NCBI GenBank assembly: GCA_945899335.1
Contig: CAMDIP010000210.1
Location: 1-9,770 of the forward strand
Length of the DNA: 9,770 nt
Direction of reading: 5' to 3'
Origin: Bordetella parapertussis
Lineage (GTDB): Bacteria > Pseudomonadota > Gammaproteobacteria > Burkholderiales > Burkholderiaceae_C
This document shows, piece by piece, positions 1 to 7,832 of this stretch. The notes under the pieces were generated by a model, which saw only the letters and a list, made by a program, of their open reading frames with translations, did no database searches and was not told the DNA's origin. Both the position numbers and the translations under genes were made by a program. Positions within the stretch are counted from its first letter, which is position 1; every line of letters begins with the position of its first letter.

Positions 1-852
1 TTCAATTTGGACCTCGCCTTTGCATTAAAGCGTCGAGGTATTGCGACCATGCAGTTCGTTTGTCCTTCCGTATGGGCATGGCGAGCTGAGCGCTTAGACA
101 AGATTCGACAGAGTGTCGACCATATCCTGTGTCTTTTTCCCTTTGAGCCACCATTGCTCCATAGACACGGCATTGCCGCTACCTATGTCGGTCATCCTTT
201 GGCCAACAGCATTCCCCTGTCTCCAGATAAGGCACTCGCTAGACAGTCTTTAGGTGTGTCACCCGATCAAAAATTGATTGCTTTGCTGCCGGGCAGCCGC
301 ACTTTTGAAATTGAGCATATGACCCCGCTTTTTTTTGCGGCTGCGAGGCTACTAGAAAAGCAATACCCAGGTGTCGGGTTCGTACTCCCCGTAGCCCCTG
401 GACAGATGCAGCTTGTGAAGTCTTTGCAATTAAGGTTAGCATTCCCAGAGAATTTAATTCTGCTTTCTGGGCAAAGCCATACAGCACTTGCCGCAGCAGA
501 TGCAGCCATGGTCGCCAGTGGAACTGCCACACTTGAAGCGGCGCTGTTTAAATGCCCCATGGTTATCGCGTATCACATGCCTTGGCTTAGCTGGCAAATC
601 ATTCGCAGAAAAAGACTTCAAGCGTGGGTGGGTTTGCCCAATATTTTGTGTCAAGATTTCATTGTTCCAGAGCTATTGCAAGAACAAGCAACACCTGCCG
701 CTTTAGCCAAGGAGACATCTGTCTGGCTGGAAACCCCGCATCTTGTTGAAAAAATGAAATTGCAATTTACAGATCTGCATCTGCAATTAACGCAAGATAC
801 TGCTCAGTTGTTCACTGATACGGTGGCAAATACCATCTCTGCGCATGCTTAA
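1..852 (+). CDS. lpxB: Lipid A disaccharide synthase, C-terminal part (5' end outside window)
   Basis: LpxB is a peripheral inner-membrane GT-B glycosyltransferase (family GT19). It joins UDP-2,3-diacylglucosamine to lipid X to make the tetra-acylated disaccharide precursor of lipid A. The frame is open from base 1 and gives 283 residues, roughly the last three quarters of a family protein of about 380-390. Visible hallmarks are the leading [13 protein letters not shown] (window residues 21-28), LFPFE, the GHPLAN segment, LLPGSR (95-100), the sugar-nucleotide-side SGTATLEAA (about 173-181), the YHMPWLSW stretch and VGLPNIL near the C-terminus. It ends with TAA at 850-852, overlapping the start of rnhB by 8 nt. 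Upstream genes are probably lpxA and the rest of the lpx cluster, but they are not visible. Nothing suggests damage; it is partial only because the window cuts it. Confidence 0.96.
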   Translation, partial: FNLDLAFALKRRGIATMQFVCPSVWAWRAERLDKIRQSVDHILCLFPFEPPLLHRHGIAATYVGHPLANSIPLSPDKALARQSLGVSPDQKLIALLPGSRTFEIEHMTPLFFAAARLLEKQYPGVGFVLPVAPGQMQLVKSLQLRLAFPENLILLSGQSHTALAAADAAMVASGTATLEAALFKCPMVIAYHMPWLSWQIIRRKRLQAWVGLPNILCQDFIVPELLQEQATPAALAKETSVWLETPHLVEKMKLQFTDLHLQLTQDTAQLFTDTVANTISAHA

Positions 853-1444
853 GCAAATCTCTCTTGAGTGGGATATGCCAGGCTTGGTTGCGGGTGTAGA
901 TGAAGCCGGTCGAGGTCCGCTTGCAGGCCCCGTATTTGCTGCCGCAGTCATTTTGGATGATCTTTCCCCCATAAAAGGCCTGGCAGATTCAAAAAAATTA
1001 ACACCCAAGAAAAGAGAGCATCTCTACGGCATCATCAAAGCACAAGCATTGTGTTTTTGTGTCGCCACTGCAAGTGTTGAAGAAATTGACCAACTCAATA
1101 TTTTGCAAGCCACATTGCTGGCCATGCAAAGAGCCGTTAAGGGGCTTCGACTCAAACCGACCAAGGTTCTTGTTGACGGCAATCGTTTGCCCGTGTTGGA
1201 TATTCGTGCCGAGGCCATTGTCAAAGGAGATGCAACAGTCGCCAGTATTTCTGCTGCATCTATTCTTGCCAAGGTAGAGCGAGACCGATGGTGTGTCGAG
1301 GTAGATGTCCTATTCCCCAATTATGGTTTTTTGAATCACAAGGGCTATGGAACCCAAGTGCATTTACGCGCTCTGCAGGAACACGGCCCTTGTGACTTGC
1401 ACCGTCGAAGCTTTGCGCCGGTTGCGAAGCTTTTGGGAAAATGA
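845..1444 (+). CDS. rnhB: Ribonuclease HII
   Basis: RNase HII cleaves RNA in RNA/DNA hybrids and nicks 5' of single ribonucleotides misincorporated in DNA, starting ribonucleotide excision repair. The 199-residue product is of normal length. The N-terminal DEAGRG motif (residues 19-24) supplies catalytic D19 and E20; D111 in LVDGN and D129 in VKGD match the other two acidic metal-binding positions. ADSKKL (47-52) and SAASILAKV (136-144) are family signatures. The ATG at 845 lies inside the end of lpxB (ATGCTTAA overlap). No good Shine-Dalgarno precedes it, so translation probably depends on coupling to lpxB. The lpxB-rnhB pairing is common in proteobacteria. Confidence 0.96.
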   Translation: MLKQISLEWDMPGLVAGVDEAGRGPLAGPVFAAAVILDDLSPIKGLADSKKLTPKKREHLYGIIKAQALCFCVATASVEEIDQLNILQATLLAMQRAVKGLRLKPTKVLVDGNRLPVLDIRAEAIVKGDATVASISAASILAKVERDRWCVEVDVLFPNYGFLNHKGYGTQVHLRALQEHGPCDLHRRSFAPVAKLLGK

Positions 1445-1450
1445 TCAGCA

Positions 1451-2248
1451 ATGAATTCACAGAACACAGTTGAAAAAATTAGCTCTAGACAGAACGCTTG
1501 GTATAAGTCATTACGAGATTGGTCCCAGACGACTGGCGTGCATAAAGATAAGACTCTACTGTGGCTTGAAGGGGATCATTTATGCGAGGCTGCACGGTTA
1601 AAGGGTTTGAAGTTTCACACCCTGATTTTCAGAGATGATTGCCCATCAGCGATTATTGAAAACTGGTCTAAACAAGCTGATAAGTTGGTGCAAATTCCAT
1701 CTTTTTTGATGGAAGGTCTCAGCAGCCTTCATTCATCTCCCTTGATGGCGGCAGTTATTTTTATGCCGACAAAGCCTTTACTCGACCCACGCTTATCTAC
1801 CGTGGTTCTTGATCAAATGCAGGACCCAGGCAATGCAGGATCTATTGTGCGAAGTGCAGCTGCCTTTGGTTTCAAACAAATTGTCACCACACCCAACACA
1901 GTGGGACTATGGACCCATAAGGTGGTCCGCGCTGCCATGGGAGCCCATTTTGGGCTTGGCATTGTGGAGGGGCTTGATGTGGCGGATATTCAAGCGTCAT
2001 CTCTTCCCATCGTGCTGACCAGTTCTCACCATGGCAATTTCTTGGATGAACTTGTGTACGCATCTGATTTGCCGTCACCACTTGCATGGATTTTCGGCCA
2101 TGAAGGAAGAGGGCATAGCGCTGAATGGTCGAAATCCAACTTCCTTGCTGTTCGCATTCGTCAACCAGGGGGGCAAGAATCATTGAATGTTGCGGCTGCT
2201 GCTGCAATCTGCCTACATGCCAGCTCTATTCAAACCATCAAGACATAG
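1451..2248 (+). CDS. TrmH/SpoU-family RNA 2'-O-methyltransferase
   Basis: This is a 265-residue SPOUT-class, SAM-dependent RNA ribose methyltransferase. The N-terminal part (about 1-105) resembles the substrate-binding domain found in rRNA members (ISSRQNAWYKSLRD start, LWLEGDHLCEAA at 37-48). The C-terminal knotted domain carries all three SpoU motifs. Motif 1 is LDQMQDPGNAGSIVRSAAAFG at 120-140, with N128 and R134 at the catalytic positions. Motif 2 is IFGHEGRG at 214-221. Motif 3 is GGQESLNVAAAAAI at 240-253, with the conserved N246. The usual IPM lead-in of motif 3 reads IRQ here. The RNA target cannot be read from sequence; a 23S rRNA Gm (RlmB-like) or related role is possible, so no symbol is given. 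It starts 6 nt after rnhB with only a weak GGGA upstream (1435-1438) and is probably part of the same transcript. Confidence 0.92.
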   Translation: MNSQNTVEKISSRQNAWYKSLRDWSQTTGVHKDKTLLWLEGDHLCEAARLKGLKFHTLIFRDDCPSAIIENWSKQADKLVQIPSFLMEGLSSLHSSPLMAAVIFMPTKPLLDPRLSTVVLDQMQDPGNAGSIVRSAAAFGFKQIVTTPNTVGLWTHKVVRAAMGAHFGLGIVEGLDVADIQASSLPIVLTSSHHGNFLDELVYASDLPSPLAWIFGHEGRGHSAEWSKSNFLAVRIRQPGGQESLNVAAAAAICLHASSIQTIKT

Positions 2249-2276
2249 TTAGTCCGAAACGAATTTGGCTCACGGT

Positions 2277-2282
2277 TATAAT
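2277..2282 (+). promoter_or_regulatory. Candidate -10 element for the carAB-greA operon
   Basis: A perfect TATAAT sits in the only sizeable gap upstream of carA, placing a start near 2289 and a leader of about 111 nt. No recognisable -35 hexamer lies 16-19 nt upstream (that stretch reads around CCGAAA), and there is no extended -10 TGn. The promoter may therefore be weak or activator-dependent, or the match may be chance. Its position is the main support. Confidence 0.45.
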
Positions 2283-2342
2283 GATTCACTTTAAATCTAA
2301 CCCGTACGCCCTTCGCTCGACAAAAAGCCAACCCCTTGAATC

Positions 2343-2399
2343 ATGCCATTGAGAGTTGTCTCTCGTGCAGCCAGGGCGTCATCAAACTCGGAGATCTGA
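2343..2399 (+). other. Candidate 18-codon leader ORF abutting carA
   Basis: ATG at 2343 opens a mini-ORF reading MPLRVVSRAARASSNSEI that ends in TGA at 2397-2399, immediately followed by the carA GTG in the same frame. Three of its 18 residues are arginine, an end product of the pathway fed by CarAB. A ribosome finishing this ORF would melt the hairpin over the carA Shine-Dalgarno and be placed to reinitiate. Against it, no purine-rich Shine-Dalgarno precedes the ATG, and a short ORF is expected by chance. It may simply be untranslated leader. Confidence 0.2.
2390..2393 (+). promoter_or_regulatory. Shine-Dalgarno of carA, fixing a GTG start
   Basis: GGAG lies 6 nt before the GTG at 2400. An in-frame TGA at 2397-2399 excludes any longer start, so the non-ATG start is well supported. 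Confidence 0.75.
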
Positions 2400-3572
2400 G
2401 TGCTTTTGTCTCTTCAGGGAAAACATCCTCCCGCTATTTTGGCGCTCGCAGACGGCACTGTCTTTGTAGGTATTTCCATCGGTCATTCCGGTACATGTGT
2501 TGGTGAAATGGTATTTAACACCTCAATGACGGGGTATCAGGAAATCTTGACGGATCCCAGTTATTGCCAGCAAATCGTGACCTTAACCTACCCCCATATT
2601 GGTAACTATGGGGCCAATCCCGAAGATGATGAATCGACCCAAGTTCATACTTCAGGACTTGTGATTAAAAACTTACCGCTGACACACTCAAATTTCAGAG
2701 CTGATTCTGATCTGACTTCCTACTTGAAGAAAAACCATTGTGTAGCTATTGCAGATATTGATACCCGAATGCTGACGCGGTTGTTGCGCGAAAAGGGTTC
2801 GCAAAACGGGGCCATATTGGCATTGCCTGATGGCGTTTCTCCCGGGCCTGAATCCATTCAAGCTGCGTTGGCTGCGGCCAGAAGTGCGCCGTCCATGTCT
2901 GGTCTGGACTTAGCACAAACAGTTTCAGTGAAAAATTCTTACGAATGGAGTCAGTCTGAGTGGGTCTTAGGCAAGGGCTATGGTCAGCAAACCCAGCCCC
3001 AATTTCACGTCGTCGCCTACGACTTCGGCGTCAAGCGAAATATTCTTCGCATGTTGGCTGAGCGAGGTTGCAGGGTCACTGTTGTGCCTGCCCAAACCTC
3101 TGCCCAAGAGGTTTTAAAGCTCAAAGCTAATGGTGTCTTTTTGTCCAATGGCCCAGGCGACCCAGGTCCTTGTGACTATGCCATCTCTGCCACTCAAATA
3201 TTTTTGCAAACTGGAATACCGGTTTTTGGCATCTGTTTAGGCCATCAAATATTAGCCTTGGCCAGTGGTGCATCAACTTACAAAATGAAATTCGGACACC
3301 ACGGCGCCAACCATCCTGTCAAGGATTTAGACAATGGTCGCGTTTGCATCACCAGCCAAAACCATGGTTTCGCGGTAGACGAAAAAACGCTCCCCTCCCA
3401 TATTCGTAGCACCCACATCAGTTTGTTTGATGGCAGCTTGCAGGGTTTGGCATTGAAGGATAAACCGGCATTCAGTTTCCAAGGGCACCCAGAGGCTTCA
3501 CCTGGTCCGCATGACATTGGGTATTTATTTGATCGTTTTATTGATTCCATGATGGTGTCTACCCATGCCTAA
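2400..3572 (+). CDS. carA: Carbamoyl-phosphate synthase small (glutaminase) subunit
   Basis: CarA hydrolyses glutamine and channels ammonia to CarB for carbamoyl phosphate, the shared precursor of arginine and pyrimidines. The 390-residue protein has the CPSase small-subunit N-terminal domain (about 1-150, with [16 protein letters not shown] and [10 protein letters not shown]) and a C-terminal class I glutamine amidotransferase domain (about 205-385). The nucleophile is C279 in FGICLGHQ; the H363 and E365 partners lie in [11 protein letters not shown]. Each is offset by exactly 10 from E. coli C269, H353 and E355. [10 protein letters not shown] is the oxyanion-strand signature. It starts with GTG (see the Shine-Dalgarno and TGA entry), has its own upstream gap with a TATAAT, and overlaps carB by 8 nt, which should keep subunit synthesis coupled. 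Confidence 0.97.
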   Translation: MLLSLQGKHPPAILALADGTVFVGISIGHSGTCVGEMVFNTSMTGYQEILTDPSYCQQIVTLTYPHIGNYGANPEDDESTQVHTSGLVIKNLPLTHSNFRADSDLTSYLKKNHCVAIADIDTRMLTRLLREKGSQNGAILALPDGVSPGPESIQAALAAARSAPSMSGLDLAQTVSVKNSYEWSQSEWVLGKGYGQQTQPQFHVVAYDFGVKRNILRMLAERGCRVTVVPAQTSAQEVLKLKANGVFLSNGPGDPGPCDYAISATQIFLQTGIPVFGICLGHQILALASGASTYKMKFGHHGANHPVKDLDNGRVCITSQNHGFAVDEKTLPSHIRSTHISLFDGSLQGLALKDKPAFSFQGHPEASPGPHDIGYLFDRFIDSMMVSTHA

Positions 3573-6500
3573 GCGCACAGATTTAAAAAGTATCCTCATC
3601 ATTGGTGCAGGCCCCATCGTGATTGGTCAGGCATGTGAATTTGATTATTCAGGTGTGCAAGCTTGTAAAGCTTTGCGTGAAGAAGGCTTTAAGGTTATTT
3701 TGATCAACAGTAACCCCGCCACCATCATGACCGACCCTGCCACGGCAGACGTGACTTACATTGAACCCATCACGTGGCCAACCGTTGAGAGAATCATTGC
3801 CAAAGAAAGACCTGACGCCATTTTGCCTACCATGGGTGGGCAAACTGCACTCAACTGCGCTCTAGATTTATGGCGCAATGGCATCCTGGATAAATATACG
3901 GGTCTTCATACTGGAAAAGCCATTGAATTGATCGGTGCTACGCCTCACGCAATTGACAAGGCAGAGGACAGATTAAAGTTTAAAGACGCCATGACCAAAA
4001 TTGGTTTGGGTTCTGCCCGATCTGGCATCGCGCACACTTTAGAAGAAGCTTGGAGCGTCCAAAAAACTGTAGGCTTTCCTGTTGTTATTCGTCCAAGCTT
4101 TACCTTGGGTGGTACTGGAGGCGGTATCGCCTACAACGCAGAAGAATTTGAAACGATTTGCAAACGGGGCATTGAGGCTTCGCCCACCAGTGAACTTTTG
4201 ATTGAAGAGTCGTTGCTTGGTTGGAAAGAATATGAAATGGAAGTTGTTCGCGACAAAGCCGACAACTGCATCATTGTTTGTTCCATTGAAAACCTAGATC
4301 CCATGGGCGTGCATACTGGCGACTCGATCACGGTGGCGCCTGCCCAAACTTTGACCGACAAAGAGTATCAAATCATGCGTAACGCCAGCTTGGCTGTTTT
4401 GCGCGAAATTGGTGTGGATACCGGTGGCTCCAATGTTCAGTTCTCTATCAATCCAGAAGACGGTCGCATGGTCGTGATTGAGATGAACCCCCGTGTATCG
4501 AGGTCATCCGCTTTGGCTTCCAAAGCCACTGGTTTTCCCATCGCCAAGGTGGCCGCAAAATTGGCCGTTGGCTTTACCCTGGATGAGTTGAGAAATGACA
4601 TCACCGCAGGTGCAACGCCTGCCAGTTTCGAGCCCAGCATTGATTATGTGGTGACCAAAATACCGCGGTTTGCGTTTGAAAAATTTCCAACCGCTGACAG
4701 TCGCCTAACCACCCAAATGAAGTCGGTGGGTGAAGTCATGGCCATGGGTAGAACTTTTCAAGAATCTTTCCAAAAAGCTTTGCGTGGATTGGAAGTGGGT
4801 GTTGATGGGATGAATGAAAAAACCCAAGACAGGGAGACCCTTGAAAAAGAGCTTGGCGAACCCGGCCCAGAAAGAATTTGGTACGTGGGTGACGCATTTG
4901 CCCAAGGTATGACGGTACAAGAAGTCTATGCTTTAACAAAAATAGACAAATGGTTTTTGGTTCAGATTGAAGAGATTGTCAAGATTGAACTCGAACTTGA
5001 AACACATTCACTGTCCGAACTTTCCAAAGATGAAATCAAGCAGTTGAAGCAAAAAGGTTTTTCTGACCGACGTTTGGCAAAGTTGCTGAAAACCGATGAA
5101 AACGCTGTTCGCGCTTTCCGGCATGCGTTTGGCGTACGACCTGTTTATAAAAGAGTAGATACATGTGCGGCTGAATTTGCTACCAACACTGCCTATATGT
5201 ACTCCACCTATGAAGAAGAGTGTGAGGCAGACCCTTCTGGTAATAAAAAAATCATGGTTTTAGGCGGAGGGCCTAACCGCATTGGTCAAGGGATTGAATT
5301 TGACTATTGCTGTGTTCATGCCGCACTGGCCATGAGAGAAGATGGCTACGAAACCATCATGGTCAATTGCAACCCTGAAACGGTTTCCACTGATTACGAC
5401 ACCAGTGATCGTCTTTACTTTGAGCCACTGACCTTGGAAGACGTTCTTGAAATCGTTGACAAAGAAAAACCGTTTGGAGTCATCGTCCAATATGGTGGTC
5501 AAACTCCCCTGAAGTTGGCATTGGGTCTAGAGGCGGCTGGAGTCCCCATCATTGGCACCAGTCCTGACATGATTGATGCAGCTGAAGACCGCGAGCGTTT
5601 TCAAAAACTGCTTCATCAATTGGGTCTTCGTCAGCCCCCGAACACGACTGCCAGAACAGAAGAAGAAGCACTCTTACAAGCTGCACAACTGGGGTATCCA
5701 TTGGTGGTGCGTCCAAGCTATGTTTTGGGTGGACGAGCCATGGAGATCGTTCACGAGCAGCGCGATCTTGAGCGTTATATGCGTGAAGCCGTCAAGGTGA
5801 GTCATGATTCCCCCGTTTTGCTTGACCGGTTTTTGAACGATGCCATTGAATGTGATGTAGATGCTATCTGTGATGGCAAGCAAGTCTTTATTGGCGGTGT
5901 GATGGAGCATATTGAGCAAGCTGGCGTTCACAGCGGAGACTCTGCTTGTTCTTTGCCACCGTATTCGCTTTCGCCTAGCACGATTGATGAAATCAAAAGA
6001 CAAACAACTGCGATGGCTCATGGCCTCAAAGTTGTTGGCCTAATGAATGTTCAATTTGCTATTCAACACAAAGATGGTGTTGATGTGATTTATGTTTTAG
6101 AGGTTAACCCCAGAGCAAGCCGAACCGTCCCTTTTGTCAGCAAGGCAACGGGCATTCAACTGGCCAAAGTGGCCGCGCGTTGCATGGTGGGTAAATCTCT
6201 ACAAGCCCAGGGGATTGGTAAAGAAGTTATTCCACCTTACTTCAGTGTCAAAGAGGCAGTTTTCCCCTTTGTGAAATTCCCCGGCGTTGATACGATTTTG
6301 GGGCCAGAGATGAAATCGACGGGGGAAGTCATGGGTGTAGGCAAAACCTTTGGCGAGGCTTTTGTAAAGAGCCAATTAGGGGCAGGAACAAAATTGCCTC
6401 GACCTACTGACCTTGTTCGCAAGGTATTTTTGACCGTCAAGAACAGCGATAAAGACCGAGCTGTGTTGATTGCCAAAGCGCTTATTGACTATGGCTTTGA

Positions 6501-6819
6501 GTTGGTGGCCACCAAAGGTACAGCTGCCGCCATCAGTGCTGCGGGCCTTCATGTAGTGACGGTGAACAAGGTGACTGAAGGTCGCCCAAATGTGGTTGAT
6601 ATGCTCAAAAACAATGAAATTGCCTTGGTCATCAATACAGTTGAAGAGCGTCGTAATGCGATCGCAGATTCACGCCAAATTCGTATTTCTTCACTGCTTG
6701 CAAGAGTGACTACCTTCACGACGATCGCTGGTGCACAAGCGGCTGTTGAGGGAATGAAATACCTCGATAATTTAGATGTCTACTCTCTTCAGGAATTGCA
6801 CGCCCAATTGGTGGCGTGA
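3565..6819 (+). CDS. carB: Carbamoyl-phosphate synthase large subunit
   Basis: CarB makes carbamoyl phosphate from bicarbonate, ammonia delivered by CarA and two ATP. At 1084 residues it is full length (family about 1070-1080). It shows the ancient internal duplication. The N-terminal carboxyphosphate ATP-grasp half has [12 protein letters not shown] from residue 176 and the metal-binding [18 protein letters not shown] from 306. The C-terminal carbamate-kinase half has [11 protein letters not shown] from 716 and [19 protein letters not shown]. Each half opens with a Rossmann-like segment ([38 protein letters not shown]), with an oligomerisation region between them. The last ~140 residues are the MGS-like allosteric domain ([36 protein letters not shown]), where ornithine and UMP act in E. 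coli. ATGCCTAA overlaps the carA stop. No frameshift or missing motif seen. Confidence 0.98.
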   Translation: MPKRTDLKSILIIGAGPIVIGQACEFDYSGVQACKALREEGFKVILINSNPATIMTDPATADVTYIEPITWPTVERIIAKERPDAILPTMGGQTALNCALDLWRNGILDKYTGLHTGKAIELIGATPHAIDKAEDRLKFKDAMTKIGLGSARSGIAHTLEEAWSVQKTVGFPVVIRPSFTLGGTGGGIAYNAEEFETICKRGIEASPTSELLIEESLLGWKEYEMEVVRDKADNCIIVCSIENLDPMGVHTGDSITVAPAQTLTDKEYQIMRNASLAVLREIGVDTGGSNVQFSINPEDGRMVVIEMNPRVSRSSALASKATGFPIAKVAAKLAVGFTLDELRNDITAGATPASFEPSIDYVVTKIPRFAFEKFPTADSRLTTQMKSVGEVMAMGRTFQESFQKALRGLEVGVDGMNEKTQDRETLEKELGEPGPERIWYVGDAFAQGMTVQEVYALTKIDKWFLVQIEEIVKIELELETHSLSELSKDEIKQLKQKGFSDRRLAKLLKTDENAVRAFRHAFGVRPVYKRVDTCAAEFATNTAYMYSTYEEECEADPSGNKKIMVLGGGPNRIGQGIEFDYCCVHAALAMREDGYETIMVNCNPETVSTDYDTSDRLYFEPLTLEDVLEIVDKEKPFGVIVQYGGQTPLKLALGLEAAGVPIIGTSPDMIDAAEDRERFQKLLHQLGLRQPPNTTARTEEEALLQAAQLGYPLVVRPSYVLGGRAMEIVHEQRDLERYMREAVKVSHDSPVLLDRFLNDAIECDVDAICDGKQVFIGGVMEHIEQAGVHSGDSACSLPPYSLSPSTIDEIKRQTTAMAHGLKVVGLMNVQFAIQHKDGVDVIYVLEVNPRASRTVPFVSKATGIQLAKVAARCMVGKSLQAQGIGKEVIPPYFSVKEAVFPFVKFPGVDTILGPEMKSTGEVMGVGKTFGEAFVKSQLGAGTKLPRPTDLVRKVFLTVKNSDKDRAVLIAKALIDYGFELVATKGTAAAISAAGLHVVTVNKVTEGRPNVVDMLKNNEIALVINTVEERRNAIADSRQIRISSLLARVTTFTTIAGAQAAVEGMKYLDNLDVYSLQELHAQLVA

Positions 6820-6837
6820 TTTTTATTTGGATACGCC

Positions 6838-7314
6838 ATGGCAACGATACCTATCACTAAACGCGGTGCAGAAAAGCTCAAACAGGAGTTGCACAGCCTC
6901 AAAACAGTCGATCGTCCGTGGGTGATCAATGCCATTGCTGAGGCCAGAGCCCAAGGTGATTTGAGTGAAAACGCTGAATATGATGCAGCCAAAGACAGGC
7001 AAGGTTTTATTGAAGGTCGGATTCAAGAGATTGAGAGCAAACTCTCGGTAGCCCAGATCATCGATCCTTCTGAGGTTGATGCTGGTGGTCGCGTTGTCTT
7101 TGGGGCAACTGTTGAACTTGAAGAAGAAACATCTGGCGACGTGGTCACTTACCAAATCGTGGGAGAGGATGAGGCAGATTTAAAGCTTGGCCTTATCAAT
7201 ATCAGTAGTCCCATTGCAAGAGCTCTCATAGGGAAAGAGGAGGGCGATATTGCCAAAGTAGAAGCCCCAGGTGGTGTCAAGGGCTATGAAATCGTCAAAG
7301 TTTCCTACCTTTGA
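6838..7314 (+). CDS. greA: Transcription elongation factor GreA
   Basis: GreA enters the secondary channel of RNA polymerase and stimulates cleavage of backtracked transcripts, rescuing stalled complexes. The product is 158 residues, the normal length. Residues 1 to about 75 form the N-terminal antiparallel coiled coil. The tip loop GDLSENAEY carries D41 and E44, the acidic pair that positions the catalytic metal. The C-terminal FKBP-like domain follows, with [16 protein letters not shown] and [10 protein letters not shown] segments and the usual final [15 protein letters not shown] and [13 protein letters not shown] short GGA (6829-6831) lies 6 nt before the ATG. The 18-nt gap after carB indicates cotranscription, an arrangement I recall as common in betaproteobacteria. 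Confidence 0.97.
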   Translation: MATIPITKRGAEKLKQELHSLKTVDRPWVINAIAEARAQGDLSENAEYDAAKDRQGFIEGRIQEIESKLSVAQIIDPSEVDAGGRVVFGATVELEEETSGDVVTYQIVGEDEADLKLGLINISSPIARALIGKEEGDIAKVEAPGGVKGYEIVKVSYL

Positions 7315-7317
7315 GAT

Positions 7318-7344
7318 AAGGTGCTAACTCTGTGCGCTTTTTTT
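7318..7344 (+). terminator. Weak candidate intrinsic terminator after greA
   Basis: AAGGTGC (7318-7324) can pair with GCGCTTT (7334-7340) around a 9-nt loop, and a run of seven T (7338-7344) follows the GC part. The core is only four base pairs including one G-T, so it is weak. It lies mostly inside the 3' end of the opposing yhbY, where the T run encodes lysines. Nothing else between the convergent genes looks like a terminator. Confidence 0.25.
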
Positions 7345-7797
7345 GATGGATTTGATTTTGGGTTTTGCGCGTTTGATTTGTCCACCCGCTGTTAGTCTTT
7401 CGTTGCCCAAAACAGTGACTCTCTTCATTTCGGGTCGTTGACCGCCCCGCTTGCTGTATTTCAGAACTTTGAATTCTCTCGGTCCTGCCTGCCGTTCTTC
7501 ATTAACAGGTTTTTCTTTTTCAGCCTGTGGCCGCCAAAGTACCAATAACTTTCCAATATGTTGAATGGGCGCTGCATGGAGTTGATCAGCCAGCGCTTGA
7601 AAAATGATTTCTCTCGCCAGCCTATCGTCGCCAAGGACTCTGATTTTGATGAGTCCATGAGCCGACAAGGCCAGGTCAGTCTCTTTGACAACAGCAGAGG
7701 TGAGGCCATCGTTGCCAATCATCACAACAGGGTCAAGGTGATGGGCTAAAGCGCGATGCGTTTTTCTTTGTACAGGGGTGAGTTTTATTGAAGCCAT
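7324..7797 (-). CDS. yhbY: YhbY-type CRM-domain RNA-binding protein with basic tail
   Basis: YhbY proteins bind pre-50S ribosomal particles through a CRS1-YhbY (CRM) domain and act in ribosome assembly. Residues 1-90 match the E. coli protein (97 residues) in layout: LTPVQRKTHRALAHHLDPVVMIG, the GxxG loop GNDGLT at 28-33, the helix with ELI/GLIKIRV wording, and the closing IGKLLVLWRP (81-90). Unlike the short E. coli form, it continues with 67 more residues, strongly basic and low in hydrophobics, with VTVLGNERLTAGG and a KRAKPKIKSIKK run near the end; this looks like an extra RNA-binding tail. It is the only minus-strand gene: its stop is 9 nt from the greA stop and its ATG is 35 nt from the rlmE start. 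No clear Shine-Dalgarno is visible; GAGAAG lies about 12 nt upstream. Confidence 0.88.
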   Translation of the reverse strand: MASIKLTPVQRKTHRALAHHLDPVVMIGNDGLTSAVVKETDLALSAHGLIKIRVLGDDRLAREIIFQALADQLHAAPIQHIGKLLVLWRPQAEKEKPVNEERQAGPREFKVLKYSKRGGQRPEMKRVTVLGNERLTAGGQIKRAKPKIKSIKKSAQS

Positions 7798-7821
7798 AGC
7801 GGGTATTATCTTCTCACCACT

Positions 7822-7827
7822 AGGAAG
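7822..7827 (+). promoter_or_regulatory. Shine-Dalgarno of rlmE, fixing a TTG start
   Basis: AGGAAG ends 5 nt before TTG at 7833. An in-frame TAG at 7821-7823 excludes any longer reading, and the next in-frame ATG would delete the catalytic lysine, so TTG is the only sensible start. Confidence 0.75.
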
Positions 7828-7832
7828 CTTGT

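Larger units (their letters stand above)
2289..2399 (+). promoter_or_regulatory. Candidate structured 5' leader of carA
   Basis: If transcription starts just after the TATAAT, carA has a leader of about 111 nt with notable pairing. ACGCCCT (2306-2312) is the exact complement of AGGGCGT (2373-2379), closing a domain of about 74 nt. Inside it, GAGAG-TTGT-CTCTC (2351-2364) is a perfect 5-bp hairpin, extendable with bulges to TGC/GCA at 2344-2346 and 2367-2369. Downstream, CTCGG-AGAT-CTGAG (2387-2400) covers the carA Shine-Dalgarno. I do not recognise it as a named riboswitch or leader family. Regulation of carAB by arginine or pyrimidines is well known in bacteria; that this leader does so is inference. 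Confidence 0.35.

Noticed and set aside
2283..2345. ArgR-box-like half sites (ATTCA near 2283, TTGAATCAT near 2336) before carA
   Set aside because: They are single half sites some 50 nt apart, with no paired palindrome of the TGAAT-N4-ATTCA kind.
2281..2352. A 23-codon ORF starting with the ATG that overlaps the TATAAT
   Set aside because: Its start codon lies at the -10 element, upstream of the expected transcription start, and no Shine-Dalgarno precedes it, so it would not be on the carA transcript.
3565..6819. Large internal repeat between the two halves of carB
   Set aside because: This is the known ancient duplication of CPSase large subunits, visible in protein motifs only, not a recent DNA repeat.
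7558..7749. Plus-strand open frame opposite yhbY
   Set aside because: It is a shadow of the CRM domain, with no ribosome site and no recognisable product.
7781..7809. TATTAT (7804-7809) as a promoter for rlmE inside the yhbY start
   Set aside because: The -10 is plausible by position, but no -35 hexamer lies at an acceptable distance, and the 35-nt gap is A+T-rich enough for chance.
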